DNA from: Phoronis australis
Lineage: Eukaryota > Phoronida > Phoronidae
Assembly: GCA_002633005.1 (NCBI GenBank)
Contig: NMRA01000036.1
Span: 1,391,161 to 1,455,160 of the forward strand
Length of the DNA stretch: 64,000 nt
Direction: 5' to 3'
Part shown: piece by piece, positions 10,341 through 20,599 of the stretch
How the letters are laid out: each line of letters opens with the position of its first letter
Numbering within the stretch: the stretch's first letter is position 1
Position numbers and translations under genes: made by a program
Notes under the pieces: generated by a model
Seen by the model: only the letters and a program-made list of their open reading frames with translations
Told to the model about the DNA's origin: nothing
The model's database searches: none

Positions 10341-12380
10341 AAACCCTTAAAGACCCTACGAACGATCACTCTCCCTAAATCATGAAAATCAAGATTAACT
10401 ATAGGCTACATCAGTAAAACAGCAGAGAAAAACTTTATCAACAAATACAGGTTAAGTAATAAAGGTCTTTGTCTTCCGGATTATATTTTTCTGTCTGTTA
10501 TTGTAACACCACACTTCTTTTCCCGCATATCAGGGTCTATGAAATCCGATAGCGCTCTGAAAAGTCTGCCGTTACAGCCCAATGACGAGGAACAGGGTTA
10601 TAAAACCACAAAATCCATTCTGTTTTGCGATTTTCATTTCGTCAGAGTAACTAATCCCATCTCATTTGGGGTAGGCCTACAGCTGTGGTTAGGTGACGTT
10701 AGCCATGTTCATTTGTTTGTCTACCTGTGTGGCCTATCATGCCATTCATCTCAGCCTGTCTCATTTGACTTTATATAAGCCAGAAATGTCCTGGTATACG
10801 GTTATAATTCAAATTTTGCTCAGAGGGTTCGTGGTTAAAGTGATGGTTTAGAGTAAAAGGTATCACATTTAAAAACGTAAGTGCTCAGGCGCATACCACC
10901 CGGAGCTTATTATTGCAATGATACTCGTCGATTTAGTAGCTTTAAAACTCCGCATGTCATCCCATCGCTACTACTTAGTTGTCTCCCTTACGCTTACCCT
11001 TCTAAGGACGGTTCTGCGCAAAATGATTACAAAATGCCAATTCTCGACACTGTCTGCCACTAATTCATTGAAAATAATGTCGGTCACTATACTACAGTAG
11101 TTAAATACGCAAAATTATAATTGGGAAACACCAAGAAACCACAGATACCGTCTTAAAGAACAAGAAAAACGTAGCAGCAGTAACATCTAATAAACATTTC
11201 ACTCGATCTGGAAGGGTGACTTGGCAATTACACTTTTACAAGATGCCAGTTACAGTCAACGCGGTAAATAGGTGGCTGGGATAGCATTTCATTAATAAAC
11301 AGCAAATACTAGATTGGAAGCCCAAGATCCATCCATATCAAATTTGAACTCAATAACATGAACAGAGATAAGGTCAGCCGTCTGTATAGTGCGCAACATC
11401 AGTTGATAACAGCAACGCACAACACATACTGATAAAGACACCAGTGAACATCGGTTGACTTTGGAGTCGCTCAAGTACATTCCTGACGAAGTTATTTCTT
11501 GAAAAGGGACTACATTTTTTGTTTTTCGAGGTACTGGTCCTAAAGAAAAAAACATTCAATGTATCTTCTCAACAATAACATGTAACTTACATTAATGAAG
11601 CGGGCACTTTGACTAGACTGCGCTAAATTATTTCCACAATTTTGTTCGAAGACCCAGTTTTGATTCCCAGAATGTGTTCAACCGTGCTATTTAAACAGAG
11701 AAAAAAGTTCGATTCAACACCGTCGGTGGGATCGTACATCTCGTAAAACATGTGTAATTCATTGTTTTATAATGCTTGTCCAAAATGGTTTACTGAAATA
11801 TGTTAGTCTATGAAAACTCTGTGTGGGACAAAACAAACTCAGTGCATACCTACTTACTGCATTCTCACGCTCGCATCAGGCTTATCAGCTTCATATTGGA
11901 AATACATCAGAAACTCAACTGTTTTAAAAAAAGTGTTCATAGTAATATCCCCAAATTACCACATTTACCACTTCTCTGCTTTCAGTCCTACGATGGGCCA
12001 TTCAGATAAGTATCTAGCCGGCCCACAAGTGAGCAAAAAACTTTCAACTTCGGAGTTGTTTCGATGGAATGTCCTCTTCGTTCCCACCAGAGACAAATCG
12101 GTGTTACTAGTGAATGTATGCAAGGGAATGAATGAGAACCTGGATATAATGCAAAAACGATTTCCAGGGCTGTGCTCATATTTAAAAGAGACACATCACA
12201 AATATTAATAATTTAAAACACCATCTCAAGTACTACTCTTTTTAATGTTCAGTAATGAGATCAAATAATTTGAAATGATTTTGAAATGTATTTATTCACC
12301 CATGATCATCTTTCGTTTCACCTCATGTGCATACCTTGTTCAACTAATTCCCCCTCACGCAATCGTCACATTCCAGCCGC
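10341..12380. other. No gene recognised
   Basis: About 2 kb without a recognisable domain or repeat. The longest open frame is 11810-12208 (plus, 132 codons). Its composition is ordinary, it matches no family I know, and it has no clear splice or promoter context, so I do not call it a gene. Confidence 0.45.
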
Positions 12381-12600
12381 ACTTCTATTATCATTATGAC
12401 CATTGCTATTACTGTAACTACTATAATTATTATTGTTGTCCTTATTATTATTACTATTGCCATTACTATCCTACAATTACTAACATTATTATTACGATTA
12501 TCATTATTAATATTGTTATTATTATTGTTATTATTATTTTTACCAGTGCTACTGCTACTACAATTATTAACATTATCATTATTGTTAACTTGATAACGTT
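12381..12600 (+). repeat. Imperfect ATT/TTA trinucleotide microsatellite
   Basis: Runs of ATT, TTA and related triplets (ATTATTATTACTATT and similar) fill the interval, with interruptions by C and G. The open frames rich in Ile, Thr and Leu are artefacts of the repeat. Confidence 0.9.
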
Positions 12601-12714
12601 ACTGAGACAGGAGGGACATCAACATGGAATTAAAAGTGCGTTTGATAAGGAGACTAATCGGTACAGTGTGCTAGTTGGGAGGGCCAGCTGTCGTTGCTAA
12701 CTTACTCGATTTTT

Positions 12715-14130
12715 CATGATCCGAGATAGGCAGGAGACGTAATAGGCCTTTTGCGAGTTTATAGCAATAACGCGAGATTATGTGAGACTTAACTGTGACG
12801 TCACGGGAAGTGGGGCAAAAGCTTGTCGTTTGGTCATTTGCCCAATACGGTAGCAGAGTGTATTCTGTTATTGTCTTCGAGTTTTTAGCCGTTTAGTTCG
12901 AAAATGTCCAAAAGCATTGCTGTTATGGCAAATGAACTTCAGATTCGCACTACAATACGTTCTATCGCGTTCTGTACTAATTTCGTCCCGTGTATTTTAA
13001 ACGGGCGGTAGGCGAAATCCGCTCACTGGTAAAGTTTTCACCTCGTCGAAAATACATTCTACACCTAAAATTAGCACCTAAAAGGCTCTTACTTTCTTCA
13101 GTGACTCTTTCTGCTTCTAAACATATCTTCGATGAAGCATATATACGGGAATTCAGGTGACTTAGGCGAAGAATTCCAACTCCACTTTGTGGTTACTGTT
13201 AACTTTGTCCGCGCGCGCGATTACCACAATCAAGTAGTTCAACTGAGTCAGGTGAGTATGAGGCAAAGGCTAGCGCGAGACTGAGCGAAGCGCGAGATCT
13301 GGCGCGTGACCTGGCGCGTGACACTTGCAAAATAGCATGAGAAAATATCAAGTGAAATTTGTAAGATTTGTGTCCCTTGGACTTTTTGTTCGTCAACAGG
13401 CGTGATTTCACGTAACTTCCTCAAAATGGCGGCTCTTTAGTGAGAGAAACTCGAGAGAACCGCGAGGTTTTCATGAATATGCTCAAGTTATTTGTAGACT
13501 AAATTGTGTCCAGAGTCAGGGTATGTGTTAATTATAACTTCATGTGCACATATGCATGTTTCATTTGATTTTATTTGCTGTATTTTGAAGTGAATATCTT
13601 TTTATGGGGATACACTATCGCCCCTGTATGCCTGCGCCATTCAGGCCTAGAGCGGGTTAAGTTCCAATTTCAGTCCGTTCACAGCTTCGCACAACATAAC
13701 AAGGTCACATTTTCTTCGTCTATTCACAGTTATTCCACGACCCATCTACCATATCTTAAGTTGTTTTAACGTTTTAAGCGTAAAATTCGCCATAAGAACT
13801 CCAGTAAGTTTTAGCGTGTGTAGCAAAGACTCGGGGCAAAACAAGAGCAATATGGCGGGTTTTGCCCCCTTTCCGGTGACGTCACAGTGACTAGCGAGAA
13901 ACTCGCAAGTGAGCTAATCTCGGACGCCCACCACGCTACTGAGGCGGGCGAACAGCAGACTCTATATGATTTCAATAGAATAGTAAACGGGGTGAATGGC
14001 AGTCGACCCATCTCTCACTGTCTCACTCCACGTACGCATAATGCATGGATGTGTTAAAGTTTACCACAAAAGGCATGGCACATTTCATAGCTGGCCCATT
14101 TCATAGTTAACACATAATTATTTATTTTCA
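12715..14130. other. CpG-rich, promoter-like interval bounded by diverged inverted sequences
   Basis: ACTGTGACGTCAC with a downstream GGGGCAAAA at about 12789-12822 is matched in reverse complement by TTTTGCCCC and GGTGACGTCACAGT at about 13859-13890. Each contains a CRE-type TGACGTCA palindrome. The interior around 13205-13325 is rich in GCGCG and GGCGCGTGAC repeats, and 13424-13435 reads AAAATGGCGGCT, a YY1-like motif. This could be the promoter of the weak exon candidates downstream or an old TIR element. No convincing ORF. Confidence 0.3.
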
Positions 14131-14133
14131 CAG

Positions 14134-14219
14134 CCGTCCCAACAAAGCGGCATGAACTGGTACAGAAGCGGTCTCAGTACTGCCTGTTGAAGCATAATGA
14201 AGAGAGTGTACCTGATGAC
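14134..14219 (+). CDS. Candidate exon (weak), unknown product
   Basis: A good acceptor (TTTATTTTCACAG) at 14121-14133 precedes 28 open codons ending in SQYCLLKHNEESVPDD, then TGA at 14220-14222. The residue make-up looks like real protein rather than shadow. No donor was found in frame, so this may be a decayed exon. It lies 8 kb upstream of MULE-like exons on the same strand and might belong to the same gene, but that link is inference only. Confidence 0.2.
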
Positions 14220-14383
14220 TGAGGAGAAGTGTGGTGTCCTTTATTAACCCATGCACTTGTCATTTTCAAAGGTCAATCAAGCATGCATATGGCCGTTAGG
14301 AGCGGGACAATGTCAACGAGCCAATCCAGGTATGCAGCAAGGACATCTGTTGTCGAAAATCATGATTCTATTTTTGGAGTGCA

Positions 14384-14578
14384 GGGATTCCCAGACACTC
14401 TTCTACAAAGAAGATACGAAAGACAAAAGCGCGCGGCTACCAAAATTTGATCAGCTGGACGTTAAGACTTATTGGTGCAATGGATTGTGGAGATGAAACT
14501 GCAGTAAAAGAATTTTTTAATGATTATTATGAAATTGTCACAGAAAGTGCCAACAGGCATATATATAAAGAAATATAA
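14384..14578 (+). CDS. Candidate exon (weak), unknown product
   Basis: A 64-codon frame without stops follows an AG acceptor at 14383-14384 (TTTGGAGTGCAG). It ends with the acidic and aromatic segment KEFFNDYYEIVTESANRHIY and a TAA at 14576-14578. Another frame is open over the same bases to 14496, so the choice of frame is uncertain. No family recognised. Confidence 0.2.
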   Translation, partial: GIPRHSSTKKIRKTKARGYQNLISWTLRLIGAMDCGDETAVKEFFNDYYEIVTESANRHIYKEI

Positions 14579-14909
14579 AAATTATACACAAATACATGAA
14601 TACAATGTTAGGATTACAATGAAATGGTAATGAATACAAATAAATCATTTTCATTCGAAATAAATAATTTCACATGAAAACAATTTATCTACTCACACAA
14701 AGAGTTTACTCACACACACGGACTCACACAGAGATTCAATATTAAAAAGGAATTTTGAAACTATTTCGAATAAAACCTTATTTTCATTTAGGTCGAGCTC
14801 AATTTACATACACTTAAAAAAAATGAAGATTTGAATATTTTTTATAAACATTGTCAGATTTTTTGAGTGTCTGGAAAAGTGGAGCCCTCTGCTGGCAAGC
14901 AAAGAAAAT
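14579..14909. other. No feature seen
   Basis: AT-rich spacer with short ACACA-type runs near 14695-14730. Nothing coding. Confidence 0.4.
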
Positions 14910-15088
14910 ATGAGCATTTGTCGGAGTGTCTCCACAGAAAAAGAGTGGATGAAGTATTTCAAAGGGGGCTTTGTAGAAAATTACGCGGCAGCATCAAACC
15001 CAGAAAAAGATTTTGAAGTGGAGATGTCAGTCAACTACACGGATGTCAAAGAGCAATTGGAAATTTGGCCTAAATGAACCCGGTGAAG
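14910..15088 (+). CDS. Candidate exon (weak), unknown product
   Basis: A frame from ATG at 14910 runs 55 codons to TGA at 15075-15077 and contains STEKEWMKYFKGGFVENYAA. A strong donor (GAAG/GTGAGT) sits at 15088/15089, but in a different frame from this ORF. Either the exon is damaged or the other frame (ending in NWKFGLNEPGE) is the coding one. No family identified. Confidence 0.22.
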
Positions 15089-15094
15089 GTGAGT

Positions 15095-15889
15095 TGGAAT
15101 ACATGCAAGTATTTTTTGGTAGTGTTAAAACTCTCATATCAAAGATTTCGTTACAACTAGACATTTGTAGTTAATAACACTATCCACTTAGCTCAGTACT
15201 CAAAGTCAGTTTTCAATTTCTCTCCAGATCAGATACAGATTATAATGTCCAACTGTGTGTTCTATTAATTTTGGTGTACTTTTATTTTGTTTTGTTGGTA
15301 CCAAAACTGTGCACACTATTTTGTTATATTGGGGTTTCTTACATTGCTGGTGTATTTTTGGGCTGATAAGTACCGATAGTTTTGTGCTGATTTGTGTTGC
15401 TAGTGGCCCCATGATGGCAGCCATACAGGTTTGCATAAGTGCCACAGTCCAAGACTGTTAATTAAAGATATCCCTGTTTCCAAGTTAAACTACCCTGGCT
15501 GTCAGAACCCAAAAAAGGTTACACACATGGATCAATTTTGTATGCTGTAGGATATATTTTCCTACTTTGCCTGACAGTTAATCATAACCTAATACAATAC
15601 AAAACAGCAAATTTACCATTTCGGTGAAAAAACTAAACTGTTACTAATATGTATATTCCTCTTTTTCAGACAACCACAGTAATTTTACAGTCAGTAACGT
15701 TCAGTATACACAACAAATCAAGATCATACAAGTCTTTGTGACACTTTGTCATACATTTTAAGTGAAGTAGGTGATGACGCTGAAGTACAATCACGTTGTT
15801 AAAGCGAGATTCAAATGTAAAACAGCATCATGATTAGTTTGCTATTCTAACTTGTTTCCTCATTACTAAATCTAGAACTCATTCTACAG
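15095..15889. other. No gene recognised
   Basis: Non-coding looking sequence, possibly intron between the weak exon candidates on either side. Confidence 0.4.
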
Positions 15890-16040
15890 GTATTACAGAC
15901 TGAACACGCATACAGACAAAATGTACAGACCAAGCAAGTCACTGGATGAAAAAAAACGAAGATGTGAAGAACCAATATGCATGCAAGAAGTTGTTGCTTT
16001 TCCAGGGTACAAGATGAGCACAGCAACCAAGTATAATTAA
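15890..16040 (+). CDS. Candidate terminal exon (weak), unknown product
   Basis: An acceptor (CATTCTACAG) at 15880-15889 is followed by 49 open codons containing MYRPSKSLDEKKRRCEEP and ending at TAA 16038-16040. The LINE insertion starts about 70 bp further on. Unrecognised; kept because of the acceptor and the plausible composition. Confidence 0.2.
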
Positions 16041-16365
16041 AGTCCTATGCAGTGTTAATTATTTAATGTCAAGTCAAATCAAAACACATTTCTAAGTACA
16101 TTAAATGACTCAGAGGGCGCTGCTGCATAGGCATGTCGACTCAGTGATTGTGCTCCTCATAATATACCAGATACCTCGGAATTTACGGACAACCAAGCCT
16201 CAGGAATTTGTGCGTTGCTGTATTAAGACATAGAGACAGAGGAATTATCACAAATGTAAGTTTTATGTTCAGCCCATGTCTAGCCCTTGTCTACAAGACA
16301 AAATTGTATTTGCTACGACGCCTATCCCTCCTCTCTCCATTGTTGTTACGTAATCCGCCATTACA

Positions 16366-17022
16366 ATGCCAAGAAGCAAAGACAGGGGCCGCGCAAATAC
16401 TCGCAGCTCTATTGCTGATTATATGAGCCCCAATCAAGATATCTCAAACAAAGATCTTTTGGAATCATTAAACAAGCGATTCGATAATATGGAAAAAGAA
16501 TTCAACAAACTCAGAACAGAATATGAAGACACGAAAAGAGAGAACGAAAAATTGAAAACGTTTATTAAAGATCTGAGCGCGAAAATTGATGACCTAGAAA
16601 ATCGGTCCAGGCGTGATAATGTAATCGTCCATGGCTTGAAAGAAGAAAACAATGAATCGTGGGAAATGTCTGAAGCTCTCGTAGTAAATCTTGCCAAAGA
16701 TCATTTAGGTATCGATATCCACGTCGAGAGGGCACACAGACTGGGAAAGAAAATAAGTGGAAAGACCCGTCCGATCATTGCTAAGGTGTCTTCTAAAGAC
16801 AAGACCTACATTTTGAAGAAACGCAAAAACCTACAAAACCCAGCCATCCACATTACCGAAGATTTTTCAGTTAGAGTGCGCAATGCCAGAAAGGAACTGT
16901 ATAAATTCTCGAAGGGAAACGACATGGAAAATGCAAGCATACGGTATGACAAACTCATTCACGATAGGAAAACTTATATGTACGACGAAGACAACAAGAG
17001 AGTGTTTGAATGCAACAGATAG
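16366..17022 (+). CDS. LINE ORF1: L1-type RNA-binding chaperone protein
   Basis: This 218-residue protein is the nucleic-acid-binding ORF1p that coats the LINE RNA and assists target-primed reverse transcription. Residues about 28-80 form a charged heptad region (LESLNKRFDNMEKEFNKL and onward) expected to trimerise as a coiled coil. They are followed by LENRSRRDNVIVHGLKEE, the junction into the RRM-like domain seen in L1 ORF1p and related LINEs (Transposase_22 type). RAHRLGKK and KDKTYILKKRKNL further on are typical of the RRM and C-terminal parts. No CCHC knuckle, PHD or esterase domain is present. ATG at 16366 follows a purine-poor leader and is the first in frame. The stop is at 17020-17022. 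Confidence 0.88.
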   Translation: MPRSKDRGRANTRSSIADYMSPNQDISNKDLLESLNKRFDNMEKEFNKLRTEYEDTKRENEKLKTFIKDLSAKIDDLENRSRRDNVIVHGLKEENNESWEMSEALVVNLAKDHLGIDIHVERAHRLGKKISGKTRPIIAKVSSKDKTYILKKRKNLQNPAIHITEDFSVRVRNARKELYKFSKGNDMENASIRYDKLIHDRKTYMYDEDNKRVFECNR

Positions 17023-17067
17023 GATGGAGGCCAAGGCCCACCCCTGTATACAAACGGCATATCCTTG

Positions 17068-20000
17068 ATGAGCTGGAACGCACATGGTCTCGCCAAAAAG
17101 ATTGGACAATCTGAGGTTATTGACTTTATATCTAGGTATCATGTAGTAGCAGTCAGTGAAACATGGGCAAATAAACCAAACCAGTTTAGTGTACCAGGCT
17201 ATGTAAATTTCGATGTGCAAAACATAAAGAGAAGAAAATTTGGAAGAAACTCCGGAGGAGTGAGTGTATTTATCAAAGATGAATTAGGAAAATATTTTAG
17301 ACGTTTGAAGGTTGATCATATTCACGGTGTAGTCATAAAGGGCGACAAAAGGTTGTTTAAGACGGACAACGATGTTATTATTTGTTTTATTTATGTAGCC
17401 CCAGAAGGGTCGCCAGTGTATGAAAACTCCGCAGAGAAAAATGGGGTAACCCTGCTTGGCCAAGAGTTGTTGAATTTGTCTCAGAAGTTTTGTGATTGTC
17501 ATTTTGTGGTCATGGGTGACCTAAATGCTAGAGTTGGGAACTTGCAAGACTATATTCTAGATGACAGTGCGGATTTCTTAACGTGTCAAGATTGGTACGA
17601 TAGTGACACATTTTGTTGGCCCAGGCAGTCTAAGGATGAAACTGTAAATAATTTTGGCAAAACTTTAATTGAATTGTGTTGTGACTTAAACATGCATATA
17701 GTTAACGGTAGGAGTCAGGGTGATAAACATGGCGAGTTTACATGTCACGCTTCAGGTGGTTGTAGCACTGTAGACTATTTGATAGTATCGACAAGTCTCT
17801 TTCAACATATTTCAGATTTTAGTGTAGGCACATTTGACGAGTCTGACCATTTTCCTATTGTTTGTAATGTTGCAGGTAATTGTGTGTATGACAGTCGTTG
17901 TAGCGTTAGCCAATCAGCATCGAAATCAAACACTCGACTGGAGTGGGATAGTGGCCGAGTAGCAGAATTCCATGAAGTGTTCTCAAATTGCCTATCAGAA
18001 AGTCTAGATCGAGTAGTTGAACAGATTGCTCGTGGCGACATAGAAAGTGCAACAGAAGGTATCACAAATCTGTATAAACAAACTGCTACATCGATGGCAA
18101 TGTTTAAAAATAAACGTACTTATGCTAAAAGGCAGAGCAAACAACCCCCTTGGTGGGACAAAGAATTACATACTGCGAAAAAACTAAAAAATCACTCTTT
18201 GAATATTTTTCGGAGAGACTCTTCCCCTGGAAAATTGGCAGTATACAAAGAAAATAAGAAACAATTTCGCATGCTATACAAAGAAAAAGAAAAAGAGCAC
18301 CAATCGAAGTTGCTAGAAAATATTTTGGATAGTAGAAATAATCCAAAGCAATTCTGGGCTTTGGTAAAATCAAAATTTAATAGTAGTCCGAAGGAAACTG
18401 CGATAACTCCAGAACGGTGGTACACGTATTTTAATTTGTTGCTCAATGAACGGATGGAACCGAACGACACTATGTCAAATGCGGTCGTAAGACAACAAGA
18501 AAATCATGACAATTACTGTGATGCTTGTGACAAAAATTTACCCAGTGATATGAACACTTGTTTCTCATGTGAGGAAATTGACTGCGCTATAATGGATCTG
18601 CCAAACGGCAAAGCGGCCGGCATTGATCACGTTGTGTTTGAGATGTTGAAGAGTACGAGGGTAGCTATTGTTCCTGTATTGGAACTGCTTTTCAATGGAA
18701 TTCTCGCTACAGGTCACTACCCACAGGGCTGGTGTGACGCAATAATTGTTCCTATATTTAAACAGGGTAACACTGAAGATGAGAACAATTATAGAGGTAT
18801 CTCATTGTTGTCTGCAGTAGGAAAGCTATTCACCAAACTTTTGAACAACCGGCTTAGGACCTGGGCTGAGGCAAATGACGAACTTCGTGAATCACAGGCG
18901 GGATTCCGCAAGGGCTATTGCACTCAGGACCAAATGTTTACGCTTCAGGCCATGTGCCAAAAATATATCACTAAGCCCGGGGGTCGTTTTTATTGTGCTT
19001 TTGTCGACTTTTCGAAGGCGTTTGACAGAGTTCCCCACATGCTACTCTGGTATAGATTACAAAAAATTGGTGTCCATGGTAACGTACTTAAAATCTTGAA
19101 ATCCATGTACAGCAAATTACGTTCATGCGTAAGGACCCGAGAAGGGTTAACCGACTTTTTTGACTGTTCTGTCGGCACCAGACAAGGGTGTATGATCAGC
19201 CCACTATTATTTATCATGTATCTGAACGAATTTATCGAAGTCCTAGATAATGCCCAAAATATTAGAGGGATTTATATCAATGAAGAGGCTCCGCACGTCA
19301 AATCGCTGTTGTATGCTGATGACATGGTTCTGTGTTCGAGCACTCAAATTAATTTGCAAAGAATGTTAAATTGCCTTTATGATTATTGCTCTTCTTGGGG
19401 CATGAGTGTAAATCTGAAAAAAACTAAGATCGTTGTTTTTAGAAATGGCGGGCCACTCAGAGCGTATGAGAAGTGGTATTATGGAAACCAAGTAGTGGAG
19501 GTTGTCTCCCAATATAAATATCTTGGAATATTTTTCACACCAAGATTAGTCTGGTCCAAAGCCACTAAAACTCTGGCACGTCAAGGTAGTAAAGCTGCTA
19601 TGTCCATCTCTAAAATTAGAAACCGGTGCACGGAATTACCATTGAGCCTATCACTTGAACTGTTTGATAAAATTGCTGTACCAACTATGTGCTACGGCGC
19701 GGAAATCTGGGGATTCAAAGAATACGAATGGCTTGAAAATGTTTATGTTAAATTCTGTAAAATTGCTCTTGGAGTTGGAAACTCTTGCTCAAACGCAGCT
19801 GTATTGGGTGAATGTGGAATTTATCCGCTCTATGCAAAGTATTATGTCACGTGTGTAAAATATTGGCTAAAGTTATTGAAAATGCCACCTACTAGATACG
19901 CTAAAGCGGCTTATGACATGTTAGTTGATTTAGATAGGAATGGAAGAAATACTTGGGTATCTTCTGTTAGACAATTGCTATCAAAATACGGTTTTTATCA

Positions 20001-20523
20001 AATTTGGTTGAATCAAGGTGTCACGTGCGAAGTCTCGTTTTTAAGTTTCTTCGCGCAAAGAGTTAATGACTGTTATGAGCAAGGTTGGCGATCAGAAACT
20101 GAGCATAATGCAAAACTTAAATTCTACTCTAACTTTAAGACTCTGTACTGTTTTGAACCATATCTTAAGTTACCGCTACACACTAGTCTTATTCAAGCGT
20201 TTACTCGTTTACGTTGCTCCAACCACAGACTACAAGTGGAAGTGGGTAGACACGAGAAAGTGGAATATTGCAATAGATTATGTATGGCTTGCAATGATGG
20301 TCTTGTAGAGGATGAATACCATTTCCTGTTGGTTTGCAAGGGATATTGTGAACTTAGGTCACGTTTTATGAAGAAATTTCAATGGAGGCATCCAACTCAA
20401 GAATCCTGTATACGCCTGCTCGCTAATCCAGATATATCTGCTGTTAAATATGTGTATTTTGCTCTTAAAAGACGAGATCAACTCTTAAATGGGTTGACTG
20501 CTTGTGCAAATGTGCCTGATTAA
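17068..20523 (+). CDS. LINE ORF2: APE endonuclease plus reverse transcriptase
   Basis: 1151 residues from ATG 17068; the codon before it is TTG. This start overlaps the stop of another frame as TGATG. The protein nicks target DNA and reverse-transcribes the LINE RNA in the nucleus. Apurinic-endonuclease motifs in order are SWNAHGL at the N-terminus, SETW (Glu31), GDLNAR (about 150-155), STVDYLIVS, and SDH (259-261). RT motifs are GKAAGIDHVVFEML, YRGISLLSAVGKLF, QAGFRKG, FVDFSKAFD (motif A), GTRQGCMISPLLF (motif B) and YADD (749-752, codons 19312-19323). The C-terminus has C-x2-C-x9-H-x4-C around CMACNDGLVEDEYHFLLVC. No RNase H domain. Every catalytic residue I can check is present, with no stop over the full length. 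Confidence 0.93.
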   Translation: MSWNAHGLAKKIGQSEVIDFISRYHVVAVSETWANKPNQFSVPGYVNFDVQNIKRRKFGRNSGGVSVFIKDELGKYFRRLKVDHIHGVVIKGDKRLFKTDNDVIICFIYVAPEGSPVYENSAEKNGVTLLGQELLNLSQKFCDCHFVVMGDLNARVGNLQDYILDDSADFLTCQDWYDSDTFCWPRQSKDETVNNFGKTLIELCCDLNMHIVNGRSQGDKHGEFTCHASGGCSTVDYLIVSTSLFQHISDFSVGTFDESDHFPIVCNVAGNCVYDSRCSVSQSASKSNTRLEWDSGRVAEFHEVFSNCLSESLDRVVEQIARGDIESATEGITNLYKQTATSMAMFKNKRTYAKRQSKQPPWWDKELHTAKKLKNHSLNIFRRDSSPGKLAVYKENKKQFRMLYKEKEKEHQSKLLENILDSRNNPKQFWALVKSKFNSSPKETAITPERWYTYFNLLLNERMEPNDTMSNAVVRQQENHDNYCDACDKNLPSDMNTCFSCEEIDCAIMDLPNGKAAGIDHVVFEMLKSTRVAIVPVLELLFNGILATGHYPQGWCDAIIVPIFKQGNTEDENNYRGISLLSAVGKLFTKLLNNRLRTWAEANDELRESQAGFRKGYCTQDQMFTLQAMCQKYITKPGGRFYCAFVDFSKAFDRVPHMLLWYRLQKIGVHGNVLKILKSMYSKLRSCVRTREGLTDFFDCSVGTRQGCMISPLLFIMYLNEFIEVLDNAQNIRGIYINEEAPHVKSLLYADDMVLCSSTQINLQRMLNCLYDYCSSWGMSVNLKKTKIVVFRNGGPLRAYEKWYYGNQVVEVVSQYKYLGIFFTPRLVWSKATKTLARQGSKAAMSISKIRNRCTELPLSLSLELFDKIAVPTMCYGAEIWGFKEYEWLENVYVKFCKIALGVGNSCSNAAVLGECGIYPLYAKYYVTCVKYWLKLLKMPPTRYAKAAYDMLVDLDRNGRNTWVSSVRQLLSKYGFYQIWLNQGVTCEVSFLSFFAQRVNDCYEQGWRSETEHNAKLKFYSNFKTLYCFEPYLKLPLHTSLIQAFTRLRCSNHRLQVEVGRHEKVEYCNRLCMACNDGLVEDEYHFLLVCKGYCELRSRFMKKFQWRHPTQESCIRLLANPDISAVKYVYFALKRRDQLLNGLTACANVPD

Positions 20524-20599
20524 TTGTTTTGTTTATTGTACTTTGGGCCAGAGGCCTTCAATACAAATACATTTATAGATTATTAGATAAATGACGTTA

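Larger units (their letters stand above)
16110..20587 (+). mobile_element. Full-length two-ORF non-LTR retrotransposon (LINE)
   Basis: About 4.48 kb, with a 5' UTR of about 255 bp, ORF1, a 45 bp gap, ORF2 and a short 3' UTR. The 3' UTR contains a GGGCCAGAGGCC hairpin followed by CTTCAATACAAATACATTT. The 8-mer TAAATGAC occurs at 16102-16109 and again at 20588-20595, which fits a target-site duplication and sets both ends. Both ORFs are free of stops and frameshifts, so the copy is young or recently active. The combination of an L1-like ORF1 with an APE endonuclease, RT and a C-terminal zinc-knuckle-like CCHC, and no RNase H, does not settle the clade; a CR1/L2/Jockey-group LINE is possible. 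Confidence 0.9.

Noticed and set aside
11810-12208. 132-codon plus-strand ORF
   Set aside because: No known domain, no promoter or splice context, and it could be chance in this length of sequence. Mentioned only as an open frame.
12275-12700. 141-codon ORF rich in Ile, Tyr and Thr
   Set aside because: It is the translation of an ATT/TTA microsatellite.
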